Source: Tannerella sp. (lineage in GTDB: Bacteria; Bacteroidota; Bacteroidia; Bacteroidales; Tannerellaceae). From it: a DNA stretch of 5,757 nt. The stretch spans positions 1 to 5,757 of the forward strand of contig JAISOP010000159.1 of the NCBI GenBank assembly GCA_031275525.1, written 5' to 3'. The position numbers and the translations under genes were made by a program. Below, in pieces: positions 1 to 5,079 of the stretch (position 1 is its first letter; each line of letters opens with the position of its first letter). The notes under the pieces are model-generated. The model had not been told where the DNA came from, did no database searches, and worked only from the letters and a program-made list of their open reading frames with translations.

Positions 1-1124
1 CCTTCGCGCCGCATGGTTTCGATCAAGACCGACAAATGCAGTACGCCGCGGCCGTACACGAGCCATGCATCCGCCGAATCCGTCGGTTCCACACGCAGGG
101 CAAGATTCTTGTCCAGTTCCCGCAGGAGCCGTTCGTAGAGATGGCGGGAGGTAACATACTTCCCTTCTTTCCCGAAAAAAGGCGAATTGTTGATGGTAAA
201 GAGCATGGACATGGTCGGCTCGTCAATGGCTATGACGGGCAAGGGTTCCGGCGTCCGGACGTCGGTAATGGTTTCTCCTATCTCAAAGCCTTCCACGCCA
301 ATCACGGCGCAGATGTCGCCCGATTTGACGGACGCCGTCTTAGCCCGTCCCAGCCCTTCAAAGATGTCGATCTCCTTGATTCTTGATTTCACCTGCGAAC
401 CGTCGCGTTTACAGAGTACAATATCCTGTCCCTCCCTCAGTTCGCCCCGGTGTACACGCCCCACGGCGATACGCCCCACGTACTGCGAATAATCAAGGGA
501 GGTAATCAGCATTTGGGAAGGCCCTTCGAGCGTAGCCGGCTCGGGGATGTGTTCGATGATACCGTCCAGCAGGGCATAAATATCTCCGGCAGGCTGATTC
601 CAGTCCGTTGACATCCAGCCCTGCTTGGCTGAGCCGAAGTAAGTGGGGAAATCTAACTGTTCCTCCGTCGCGTCCAAACTGAACATCAGTTCGAACACCA
701 TCTCCTGCACTTCGGAGGGACGGCAATTGGGCTTGTCCACCTTGTTGATAACCACAATGGGTTTCAATCCCAGCGAAATCGCTTTCTGCAGTACGAAGCG
801 GGTCTGGGGCATCGGCCCTTCAAAGGCGTCAACCAGCAGCAGACAGCCGTCCGCCATGTTCAGCACACGTTCCACTTCGCCGCCAAAATCAGCATGTCCC
901 GGCGTATCAATGATATTGATTTTGTAGTCCCTGTAGCGGATAGACACGTTCTTGGCCAGGATGGTGATCCCGCGTTCGCGTTCCAGGTCGTTGCTGTCAA
1001 GAAACTGGTCTAACTCGGCCTGTCCCTCACGGAACAATTTTCCGGCCAATAACATTTTATCTACCAGGGTTGTCTTGCCGTGGTCCACATGCGCAATAAT
1101 GGCAATATTTCTTATTTTCTGCAT
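1..1124 (-). CDS. typA: Translational GTPase TypA/BipA (N-terminal part, truncated by window edge)
   Basis: Ribosome-associated GTPase of the elongation-factor family, involved in ribosome assembly and stress or low-temperature adaptation; acts in the cytoplasm on 70S/50S particles (family knowledge). The reading frame is open from ATG at 1124-1122 to the window edge, giving 374 residues of a family usually about 600 long; the C-terminal domains are missing only because the window ends. Visible motifs: P-loop AHVDHGKT (residues 11-18), switch I with ERERGITI (48-55), G3 DTPGH (73-77), G4 NKVD (127-130), G5 SAK (165-167), then the beta-barrel domain 2 (about 205-290) and the start of the EF-G domain III-like part (TINNSPF and the YVTSRHLYERL stretch, about 310-333). 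The start is chosen because M-Q-K-I-R-N-I-A is the usual N-terminus and a TAnnTTTG box lies just upstream. Divergent from rpsO, an arrangement I recall from other Bacteroidales. No frameshift or lost motif seen. Confidence 0.97.
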   Translation of the reverse strand, partial: MQKIRNIAIIAHVDHGKTTLVDKMLLAGKLFREGQAELDQFLDSNDLERERGITILAKNVSIRYRDYKINIIDTPGHADFGGEVERVLNMADGCLLLVDAFEGPMPQTRFVLQKAISLGLKPIVVINKVDKPNCRPSEVQEMVFELMFSLDATEEQLDFPTYFGSAKQGWMSTDWNQPAGDIYALLDGIIEHIPEPATLEGPSQMLITSLDYSQYVGRIAVGRVHRGELREGQDIVLCKRDGSQVKSRIKEIDIFEGLGRAKTASVKSGDICAVIGVEGFEIGETITDVRTPEPLPVIAIDEPTMSMLFTINNSPFFGKEGKYVTSRHLYERLLRELDKNLALRVEPTDSADAWLVYGRGVLHLSVLIETMRRE

Positions 1125-1147
1125 CTTTAACGTTGATATTTCGGATG

Positions 1148-1155
1148 CAAAAGTA
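1148..1155 (-). promoter_or_regulatory. Bacteroidetes -7 promoter box for typA
   Basis: Read on the minus strand the bases are TACTTTTG, an exact match to the Bacteroidetes sigma-ABfr -7 consensus TAnnTTTG. It lies 23 nt before the typA start codon, so the leader would be short. No well-spaced -33 TTTG is visible. Confidence 0.6.
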
Positions 1156-1218
1156 CGCATAAAATAGCAACACCCATAAAAATAGTCCGGTAGCGAGGAC
1201 GTATTCAAAAAAAACACC

Positions 1219-1226
1219 TACCTTTG
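1219..1226 (+). promoter_or_regulatory. Bacteroidetes -7 promoter box for rpsO
   Basis: TACCTTTG matches TAnnTTTG exactly and ends 44 nt before the rpsO start. With the typA box on the other strand it makes a divergent promoter region of about 70 bp between the two boxes. No clear -33 element is seen. The AT-rich leader between box and start has no obvious Shine-Dalgarno sequence, as is usual in this phylum. Confidence 0.6.
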
Positions 1227-1270
1227 TCACCGCTTAAATAATATGGTATTAATTTATTACAAGTAAGAGC

Positions 1271-1540
1271 ATGTATTTGGATTCAGCAAAAAAAGAAGAG
1301 ATTTTCTCGAAATACGGGAAATCAAAGACAGACACGGGTTCTGCGGAGAGTCAGATTGCACTGTTTACCTACCGGATCAGTCACCTGACTGGACATCTGA
1401 AGGTGAATAAAAAGGACTATGGCACCGAACGCTCGTTGAAGATGCTGGTTGGTAAACGCCGCCGTCTGTTGGACTATCTGGTGAAAGTGGATATTGAAAG
1501 GTATCGCGCCATCATCAAGGAATTGAACATCCGAAAGTAA
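1271..1540 (+). CDS. rpsO: 30S ribosomal protein S15
   Basis: Primary-binding protein of the small subunit; it binds the three-way junction and helix 22 of 16S rRNA and contributes to an intersubunit bridge (family knowledge). The 89-residue product matches the family length. Recognisable parts are TDTGSAESQIA (20-30), the loop HLTGHLKVNKKD (38-49) with H42 and D49 at the positions of conserved rRNA-contacting residues, KRRRLLDYL (62-70) and the C-terminal RYRAIIKELNIRK. The position often occupied by Ser after KKD is Thr52 here, a mild change. It is monocistronic: its own promoter box lies upstream and a strong intrinsic terminator follows 28 nt after the stop. S15 often represses its own translation through its leader; no such structure is evident here by eye. 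Confidence 0.98.
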   Translation: MYLDSAKKEEIFSKYGKSKTDTGSAESQIALFTYRISHLTGHLKVNKKDYGTERSLKMLVGKRRRLLDYLVKVDIERYRAIIKELNIRK

Positions 1541-1568
1541 TATTCCGGTTTTCATTTTGTATAGAGTG

Positions 1569-1606
1569 AAAGGTGGCTTCCGTGAAAAACGGGGGCTACC
1601 TTTTTT
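1569..1606 (+). terminator. Intrinsic terminator of rpsO
   Basis: A 15-bp stem (1569-1583 with 1589-1603, closed throughout if two G·U pairs are allowed) has a GAAAA loop and a run of six T at 1601-1606. The stem begins AAAGGTGGC and ends GCTACCTTT, so it is partly symmetrical and may also work from the other strand. Confidence 0.9.
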
Positions 1607-1609
1607 ATG

Positions 1610-1696
1610 CCCCCTACGCTAATTACTTTATAGGTCCTGCTCCAGTGCGACGATGTAAACGCGCGGCCGCGAGCGTCTGGCCGGCGGCGTAGGGGG
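1610..1696. repeat. 10-bp inverted repeat around a GC-rich palindrome
   Basis: CCCCCTACGC (1610-1619) and its exact reverse complement GCGTAGGGGG (1687-1696) flank 67 bp. Inside is a perfect 10-bp palindrome, CGCGGCCGCG (1662-1671). No coding frame here resembles a known protein. I cannot tell whether this is a degraded element or a folded RNA region. Confidence 0.5.
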
Positions 1697-1730
1697 AAGG
1701 TTTTCACCAGCCGTCCGCTTATATCATGAT

Positions 1731-1894
1731 GGGGAACCTCTAAAAACTCCCAACGCTCCGCTCCGCTGAAAAAGAAGAATTGGTCCGCGAATGAACGCGA
1801 ATATCCGCGAATCATTTTATTCGCGTTCATTCGCGTGCATTCGCGGACAACTTTTTCTTTCTCAGCGGAGCATTGGGGGTTTTTAGAGGTTCCC
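1731..1894. repeat. Long imperfect palindrome with phased CGCGAAT heptamers
   Basis: The whole segment folds back on itself. The outer arms 1732-1762 and 1864-1894 pair with one G·T and one mismatch. A 5-nt duplication (CTCCG CTCCG) in the left arm shifts the register. The inner arms from about 1765 to 1812 then pair with 1819 to 1866 with scattered mismatches, around a 6-nt loop, CATTTT. The left arm holds CGCGAAT at 1786, 1796 and 1806; the right arm holds ATTCGCG at 1819, 1829 and 1839, so spacing is exactly 10 nt on each side. There is no transposase and no credible ORF. It is best called a dispersed palindromic (REP/MITE-like) repeat; a role as a protein-binding array or transcript end is possible. 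The gene-less stretch 1541-1967 otherwise holds the rpsO terminator and a candidate promoter. Confidence 0.8.
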
Positions 1895-1913
1895 TCATGT
1901 GATAATATCTTAT

Positions 1914-1921
1914 TACCTTTA
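1914..1921 (+). promoter_or_regulatory. Candidate -7 box for the exported-protein gene
   Basis: TACCTTTA differs from TAnnTTTG in the last base only and lies 46 nt before the chosen start at 1968, just outside the palindrome. No -33 element is clear. Confidence 0.35.
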
Positions 1922-1952
1922 CGGCTGTTTTTAACGACAAAATAAATAAATG

Positions 1953-1959
1953 AAAGGAG
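1953..1959 (+). promoter_or_regulatory. Ribosome-binding site deciding the start at 1968
   Basis: AAAGGAG ends 8 nt before the ATG at 1968. It lies inside the reading frame that would begin at the upstream ATG (1950), so the downstream ATG is preferred. Such a strong site is notable because the other genes here have weak ones. Confidence 0.65.
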
Positions 1960-1967
1960 TAAAAGAG

Positions 1968-2576
1968 ATGAAGAGATTTGTTGTTATTTCAGGTTTAGCG
2001 CTGGCGCTGGGCTTGTTCCATGCCGGTCAGGTAGAAGCGCAGGCGGTTTCCGTTCACGTCAATATCGACCTCCAGCCGGCGTGGGGACCGGCGGGTTACG
2101 ACTACGCCGAATTCTATTATTTCCCGGAACTGAATATCTACTTTGACGTCAGCCGTGCCCTGTTCTACTATTTGGACGGCAGAAAGTGGATATCCGGTTT
2201 TTATTTGCCTTTGAGCTACCACAAGTACGACCTGTACCGGATGTACAAGGTGGTTTTGAATCATGACCCGAATCCGTGGATTCGCAACCGGCTGCACCGG
2301 CGCGACTACGACCGCTTCTGCCATAACCATTCGCAGGTAGCCATCCGTTCTGCAAAGGAACACCGCTACAACAAGGCCAGAAGCAATACGCGCGCTTGGG
2401 TGGCGCCTAATAACGGACGTAAACCCAACAGCAACCAGTACCGCGACGGTCATCGCGACAGGCACCGCGAACAGGATTATACCAAACCGCCTTCGAAGCA
2501 AAAGCGGCCCGAACAGAGCGGAAGAAACAGCAAACCCGATAAGGAAAAGAAACGCAACCGCTCTTCCGGAAGGTGA
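1968..2576 (+). CDS. Exported hypothetical protein, aromatic-rich core and basic low-complexity tail
   Basis: Product of 202 residues from the ATG at 1968 (an in-frame ATG at 1950 would add six residues). I do not know its function. A Sec-type signal peptide is clear: MKRF, a hydrophobic stretch VVISGLALALGLF (5-17), then VEAQA with likely cleavage near residue 24 or 26, so the mature protein is periplasmic or exported. Residues 38-100 are rich in Tyr, Phe and Trp (AWGPAGYDYAEFYYFPELNIYFD, split here as AWGPAGYDY and FYYFPELNIYFD; also YYLDGRKW and YDLYRMYKVV). I recall this WGPxGYDY…YYY-P…Y-L-x-x-x-W…YDLY-x-x-YKVV pattern from conserved secreted proteins of Bacteroidetes. Residues 125-202 are low in hydrophobics and rich in Arg, Lys, Asn, His and Asp, and are probably disordered. 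No lipobox Cys is seen near the cleavage site. The gene stands alone between copies of a repeat. Confidence 0.8.
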   Translation: MKRFVVISGLALALGLFHAGQVEAQAVSVHVNIDLQPAWGPAGYDYAEFYYFPELNIYFDVSRALFYYLDGRKWISGFYLPLSYHKYDLYRMYKVVLNHDPNPWIRNRLHRRDYDRFCHNHSQVAIRSAKEHRYNKARSNTRAWVAPNNGRKPNSNQYRDGHRDRHREQDYTKPPSKQKRPEQSGRNSKPDKEKKRNRSSGR

Positions 2577-2629
2577 GGGAAGGTCGCTTTTTATTTTAAC
2601 CGCCCCTGTTACGCACAGGCTCCAAGTTC

Positions 2630-2650
2630 TTGGGAATTTTTAGAGGTTCC
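2630..2650 (+). repeat. Partial copy of the palindrome arm
   Basis: TTTTTAGAGGTTCC (2637-2650) is identical to 1880-1893 and to the reverse complement of 1733-1746. Including the preceding TTGGG and two variable bases, 19 of 21 positions match the right arm at 1873-1893, and similarity continues into a following ATG-containing stretch. The heptamer array and the opposite arm are absent, so this is a half element. It lies in the same orientation as the right arm upstream of the exported-protein gene. Confidence 0.75.
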
Positions 2651-2891
2651 TTATGAACTCGCTGCTTAACGGCTCACCGCGCAAGCCTGCCCCCAACCCA
2701 TGCGGGCGGGCTTCCGGAACAGCTTCCCCCTCTAACGCATGTGTTAGATTCCGGGACGTTTTCCGGGCGCTCGGATTCTTTCCCGCGAGTTGTTACGAGA
2801 GGTAAAAAATGATAGTCCCGCGTAGCATGAGTTAATAACACGCTCCCCTTGGAATACACCCGGTTCATGCAGTTCCTTGAAAGAAATATGC

Positions 2892-2899
2892 TACTTTTG
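2892..2899 (+). promoter_or_regulatory. Bacteroidetes -7 promoter box for the sigma–HAD–PRTase genes
   Basis: TACTTTTG matches TAnnTTTG exactly, 35 nt before the sigma-factor start. The TTG at 2877-2879 is too close to be a standard -33 element. No other exact box was found in the gaps of the three-gene group, so this probably drives all of them. Confidence 0.6.
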
Positions 2900-2934
2900 T
2901 AACCGGATAGATTTATTTCATTTAACGGATTTAT

Positions 2935-3486
2935 ATGGAAAATACAGCCGAAACCGATGCCTTGCTCATGGAAGGAATCAGAAAAGACAGTTATATCAGC
3001 TACAACAAACTGTTTGTACGCTATTATCAATTGTTGTGTCAATTTGTTTACGGTCTCATTGCCAGTCGCCCCGATACGGAAGACGTTGTACAGGAACTTT
3101 TCCTGTATTTGTGGCATCACCGGAAAAACATTGAGATTACCGGCAGTGTATCGGGTTATTTGTACAAAATGGCCAAAAACAGGACGCTGAATCATATTCG
3201 CAGGGAAACCAGTTATAAAATGTTGCTGGCAAGACTGGAAACAACGCCGTATGAGGAAGAGGAACACCCCCTGGAAGTACACGAATTCAGAACGGCCCTG
3301 CGCGACTGTATGAACCATCTGCCCACCCGCAGTAAGGAGATACTGCTCCTGGACAGGATGAATGGGCTTAAGCAGAAAGAAATAGCCGAAAGGTTGCATA
3401 TTTCGCTGAAAACCGTTAGGAACCAAATCTGGATGTCTCTGCAGAAACTGAAACAGTGCCTCGAACACAAAGGATTTAAGCCTTAA
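2935..3486 (+). CDS. ECF-type RNA polymerase sigma-70 factor
   Basis: A 183-residue protein with the two domains of group IV (ECF) sigma factors, which direct RNA polymerase to a small set of promoters. The sigma2 region spans about residues 22-90 (YNKLFVRYYQLL, then DTEDVVQELFLYLW at 47-60, the core-binding region 2.2, and GYLYKMAKNRTLNHIRR at 74-90, the -10 recognition part). The sigma4 region spans about 122-176 with LPTRSKEILLLDRMNG and the helix-turn-helix LKQKEIAERLHISLKTVRNQI written here in two parts, LKQKEIAERLHI (145-156) and SLKTVRNQI (157-165). Length and style fit the large Bacteroidetes sigma-70 family that usually partners FecR-type anti-sigma factors and SusC/SusD genes. None of these follows; 54 nt downstream a HAD hydrolase gene starts. 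The target regulon cannot be read from the window. Sequence is visibly more AT-rich than typA. Confidence 0.93.
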   Translation: MENTAETDALLMEGIRKDSYISYNKLFVRYYQLLCQFVYGLIASRPDTEDVVQELFLYLWHHRKNIEITGSVSGYLYKMAKNRTLNHIRRETSYKMLLARLETTPYEEEEHPLEVHEFRTALRDCMNHLPTRSKEILLLDRMNGLKQKEIAERLHISLKTVRNQIWMSLQKLKQCLEHKGFKP

Positions 3487-3540
3487 CAGGGATGCAAGGT
3501 AAGGACAATGCCCTCAAAATGAAAGGTAGATAACAGGCAA

Positions 3541-4215
3541 ATGATAAAACACATTTCATTCGATTTATGGCTGACGCTCATCCGCTCGCATCCCCTTTTA
3601 AAAAGGGAGAGAGCCGGAATCGTTGCCGGGATGTGCAGCCGGAGTGAGCAGGATGTATGGCAGATAGAACAGTTAATCAGGGAACAGGATAAAATCTTTG
3701 ACCGCTACAACGAAATGCACGAAACCCAAATCCCCGCAAAGGATATGTACCTGCGGCTGCTGCGAAAGGTGAGCGCCGGGAATCCGGAACCAACCGGGGA
3801 GGACGCCGAAACGCTGATGAACAGGTCAAACGAGCTGTTCATGCATTTTATGCCTCTAATGCTGAATGATCATATTCCCTACATGCTAAATAGACTGCAC
3901 GCGGAAGGTATTACGCTTAACCTTGCCAGCAATACCGGATTCATAGAAGGCAAAATATTGAGGAGCGTGCTGCAAAAGTTAGGTATTAGCCAATACTTTT
4001 CATTTTTCATTTTTTCGGACGAAATAGGGACTTCCAAGCCGTCGGTGAATTTTTTCCAACAGGTACACAACCGTCTGCAACTACCCAAAGCCTGCGTGCT
4101 GCACGTGGGGGATAATTTGAAAACAGACTATAACGGCGCTGTTAACTTTGGCTTTAAAGCCTTATTGATAAAAAACTCAAACTATACATTCGATGACATC
4201 AGAGCAGCATTATGA
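3541..4215 (+). CDS. HAD-superfamily hydrolase with Trp in motif I
   Basis: A 224-residue HAD-fold protein, likely cytoplasmic. Motif I is FDLWLTL: nucleophile D8 and T12 are present, but the usual second Asp (DxD) is W10, as in HAD branches with DxY or DxW. Motif II is SNT (130-132), motif III Lys is K166 in GTSKPS, and motif IV is GDNLKTD (190-196) with D191 and D196. An all-alpha cap lies between motifs I and II (about 15-105), the C1 type. The second Asp usually acts as general acid/base in phosphatases, so its loss may mean weak phosphatase activity or another reaction; the substrate is unknown. The stop overlaps the next gene by 23 nt if that gene starts at 4193, which indicates translational coupling. 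It follows the sigma-factor gene by 54 nt with no terminator between. Confidence 0.9.
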   Translation: MIKHISFDLWLTLIRSHPLLKRERAGIVAGMCSRSEQDVWQIEQLIREQDKIFDRYNEMHETQIPAKDMYLRLLRKVSAGNPEPTGEDAETLMNRSNELFMHFMPLMLNDHIPYMLNRLHAEGITLNLASNTGFIEGKILRSVLQKLGISQYFSFFIFSDEIGTSKPSVNFFQQVHNRLQLPKACVLHVGDNLKTDYNGAVNFGFKALLIKNSNYTFDDIRAAL

Positions 4216-5035
4216 AGGAATGATGATTCATTTCTCGTTACACCAAATTCAATCGCCGGACGAATTTGAATTTGTCCCCGGAGATTATTCCAAATTCAAG
4301 CATGGAGCGGAAAACATTGCTCAAGAGTACGGTTATGCATTAGCCGACGGTTTTACGGCCCGCTGTCTTTCCTCCCATTACAGGGGAGAGCCGGTAGTGG
4401 TCCTTTCAAGCGCATATTCGCACATCCCCACCGCTTCCTTTTATATGAAAAATTATTTTGTGGACAAGCTGAACGACTATTTATTTGATAGGGGATACCC
4501 CGTTGCCGAGGAAGCGAAGATTTACCGGACGGTTTCCTACCGGGAGGATTATGGGAAAATGTCTGCGGAACAGCGCTACAACTTAATCAAAGGCGATACG
4601 TTTTACGTGGACAGGGAATTTTTGAAAGGCAAGTGGCTGCTGTTTCTCGACGACATTAAAATCACCGGGACGCATGAGCGGATTATTCTTAACATGCTGA
4701 ATCAACATGATTTGTCCAACACCTGCTACCTGCTGTATTTTGCCGAGTTGACGGATAAATCCATTCCCCCGGATATTGAAAACCGCTTAAATTACGCTTA
4801 TGTAAAAAGCCTGGATGAAATTGACGCCATTATAAAGAAGGAACGGTTCCGGTTTAATACACGGGTTGTCAAGTTGATATTAAACGGGCAAGACCATGTA
4901 TTCGACCGCTTCATCGAAAAACAGGATATTCAATTTGCCCGTGACCTGTATTACCAGGCTATCGGCAACGAGTATTTCAAGTTTTCGAAATACCATAGGA
5001 ATTTAGCCCAGCTAAAAAAATTAATCCGGAAATAA
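4193..5035 (+). CDS. Phosphoribosyltransferase-fold protein (PRTase_3-like)
   Basis: Product of up to 280 residues. The key signal is LLFLDDIKITGTHE (149-162), a hydrophobic strand ending in two acids and a T-G-T turn, matching the PRPP-binding loop of type I phosphoribosyltransferases; the usual last Thr/Ser is His161 and a usually hydrophobic position is Lys156. Also seen are YSKFKHGAENIAQEYGYALA (32-51), a strand PVVVLSSAY (67-75) and a Lys-rich C-terminus. I recall this S-x-F-K-x-G … DDIxITGTHE layout from PRTases near tellurite-resistance (Ter) genes, where they are thought to make a nucleoside-like product; the reaction here is unproven. The start is uncertain: ATG at 4193 overlaps the HAD gene by 23 nt, while ATGs at 4220 and 4223 lie just after its stop, with AAGGA at 4215-4219 immediately upstream, giving 271 or 270 residues. 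Probably a functional pair with the HAD protein. Confidence 0.85.
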   Translation: MTSEQHYEGMMIHFSLHQIQSPDEFEFVPGDYSKFKHGAENIAQEYGYALADGFTARCLSSHYRGEPVVVLSSAYSHIPTASFYMKNYFVDKLNDYLFDRGYPVAEEAKIYRTVSYREDYGKMSAEQRYNLIKGDTFYVDREFLKGKWLLFLDDIKITGTHERIILNMLNQHDLSNTCYLLYFAELTDKSIPPDIENRLNYAYVKSLDEIDAIIKKERFRFNTRVVKLILNGQDHVFDRFIEKQDIQFARDLYYQAIGNEYFKFSKYHRNLAQLKKLIRK

Positions 5036-5051
5036 AGCATGATCCATTTTG

Positions 5052-5079
5052 AGGCGCTATGAATGTTGCGCCTTCCTTT
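5052..5079 (+). terminator. Possible terminator after the PRTase gene
   Basis: AGGCGC (5052-5057) pairs with GCGCCT (5068-5073) around a 10-nt loop and is followed by TCCTTT. It lies 17 nt after the stop. The stem is short and the T tract is interrupted, so termination would be weak. Confidence 0.4.

Larger units (their letters stand above)
2577..2934. other. Gene-less stretch with small palindromes
   Basis: I see no convincing gene in these 358 bases. They hold the partial palindrome arm, a GC-rich hairpin (AAGCCTGCCC at 2683-2692 pairing with GGGCGGGCTT at 2704-2713, 11-nt loop, no T run), an 18-bp near-palindrome TCTAACGCATGTGTTAGA at 2731-2748 flanked by CCGGAA and TTCCGG, a direct repeat TCCCGCG near 2782 and 2816, and the sigma-gene promoter box. 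The minus strand stays open from inside the sigma gene to 2674, but that frame has no recognisable protein. Confidence 0.6.

Noticed and set aside
36..1167. Several plus-strand ORFs opposite typA
   Set aside because: They are shadows of the typA reading frame, which carries all GTPase motifs on the minus strand.
1552..1830. Minus-strand ORF of 92 codons downstream of rpsO
   Set aside because: It spans the rpsO terminator and half of the long palindrome and resembles no protein; openness is explained by repeat composition.
1786..1845. Possible CRISPR array from regularly spaced heptamers
   Set aside because: The units are 7 nt at a 10-nt period with no spacer-sized gaps, arranged as a palindrome, and no cas genes are present.
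1995..2501. Minus-strand ORF of 168 codons inside the exported-protein gene
   Set aside because: It is antisense to a gene with a signal peptide and strong ribosome-binding site; the Val/Arg-rich translation looks like a shadow frame.
2561..2600. Hairpin at the end of the exported-protein gene as a terminator
   Set aside because: CTTCCGGAAG is a perfect palindrome, but it has no loop and lies inside the coding sequence; the nearby T run at 2588-2592 has no convincing stem before it.
2683..2713. Possible terminator after the exported-protein gene
   Set aside because: The 10-bp stem is good, but no T run follows and it lies over 100 nt from the stop codon.
2674..3468. Long minus-strand ORF of 264 codons opposite the sigma gene
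   Set aside because: It lies almost wholly antisense to a clear ECF sigma factor, shows no recognisable domain, and the plus-strand frame has full sigma2 and sigma4 motifs and a promoter box.
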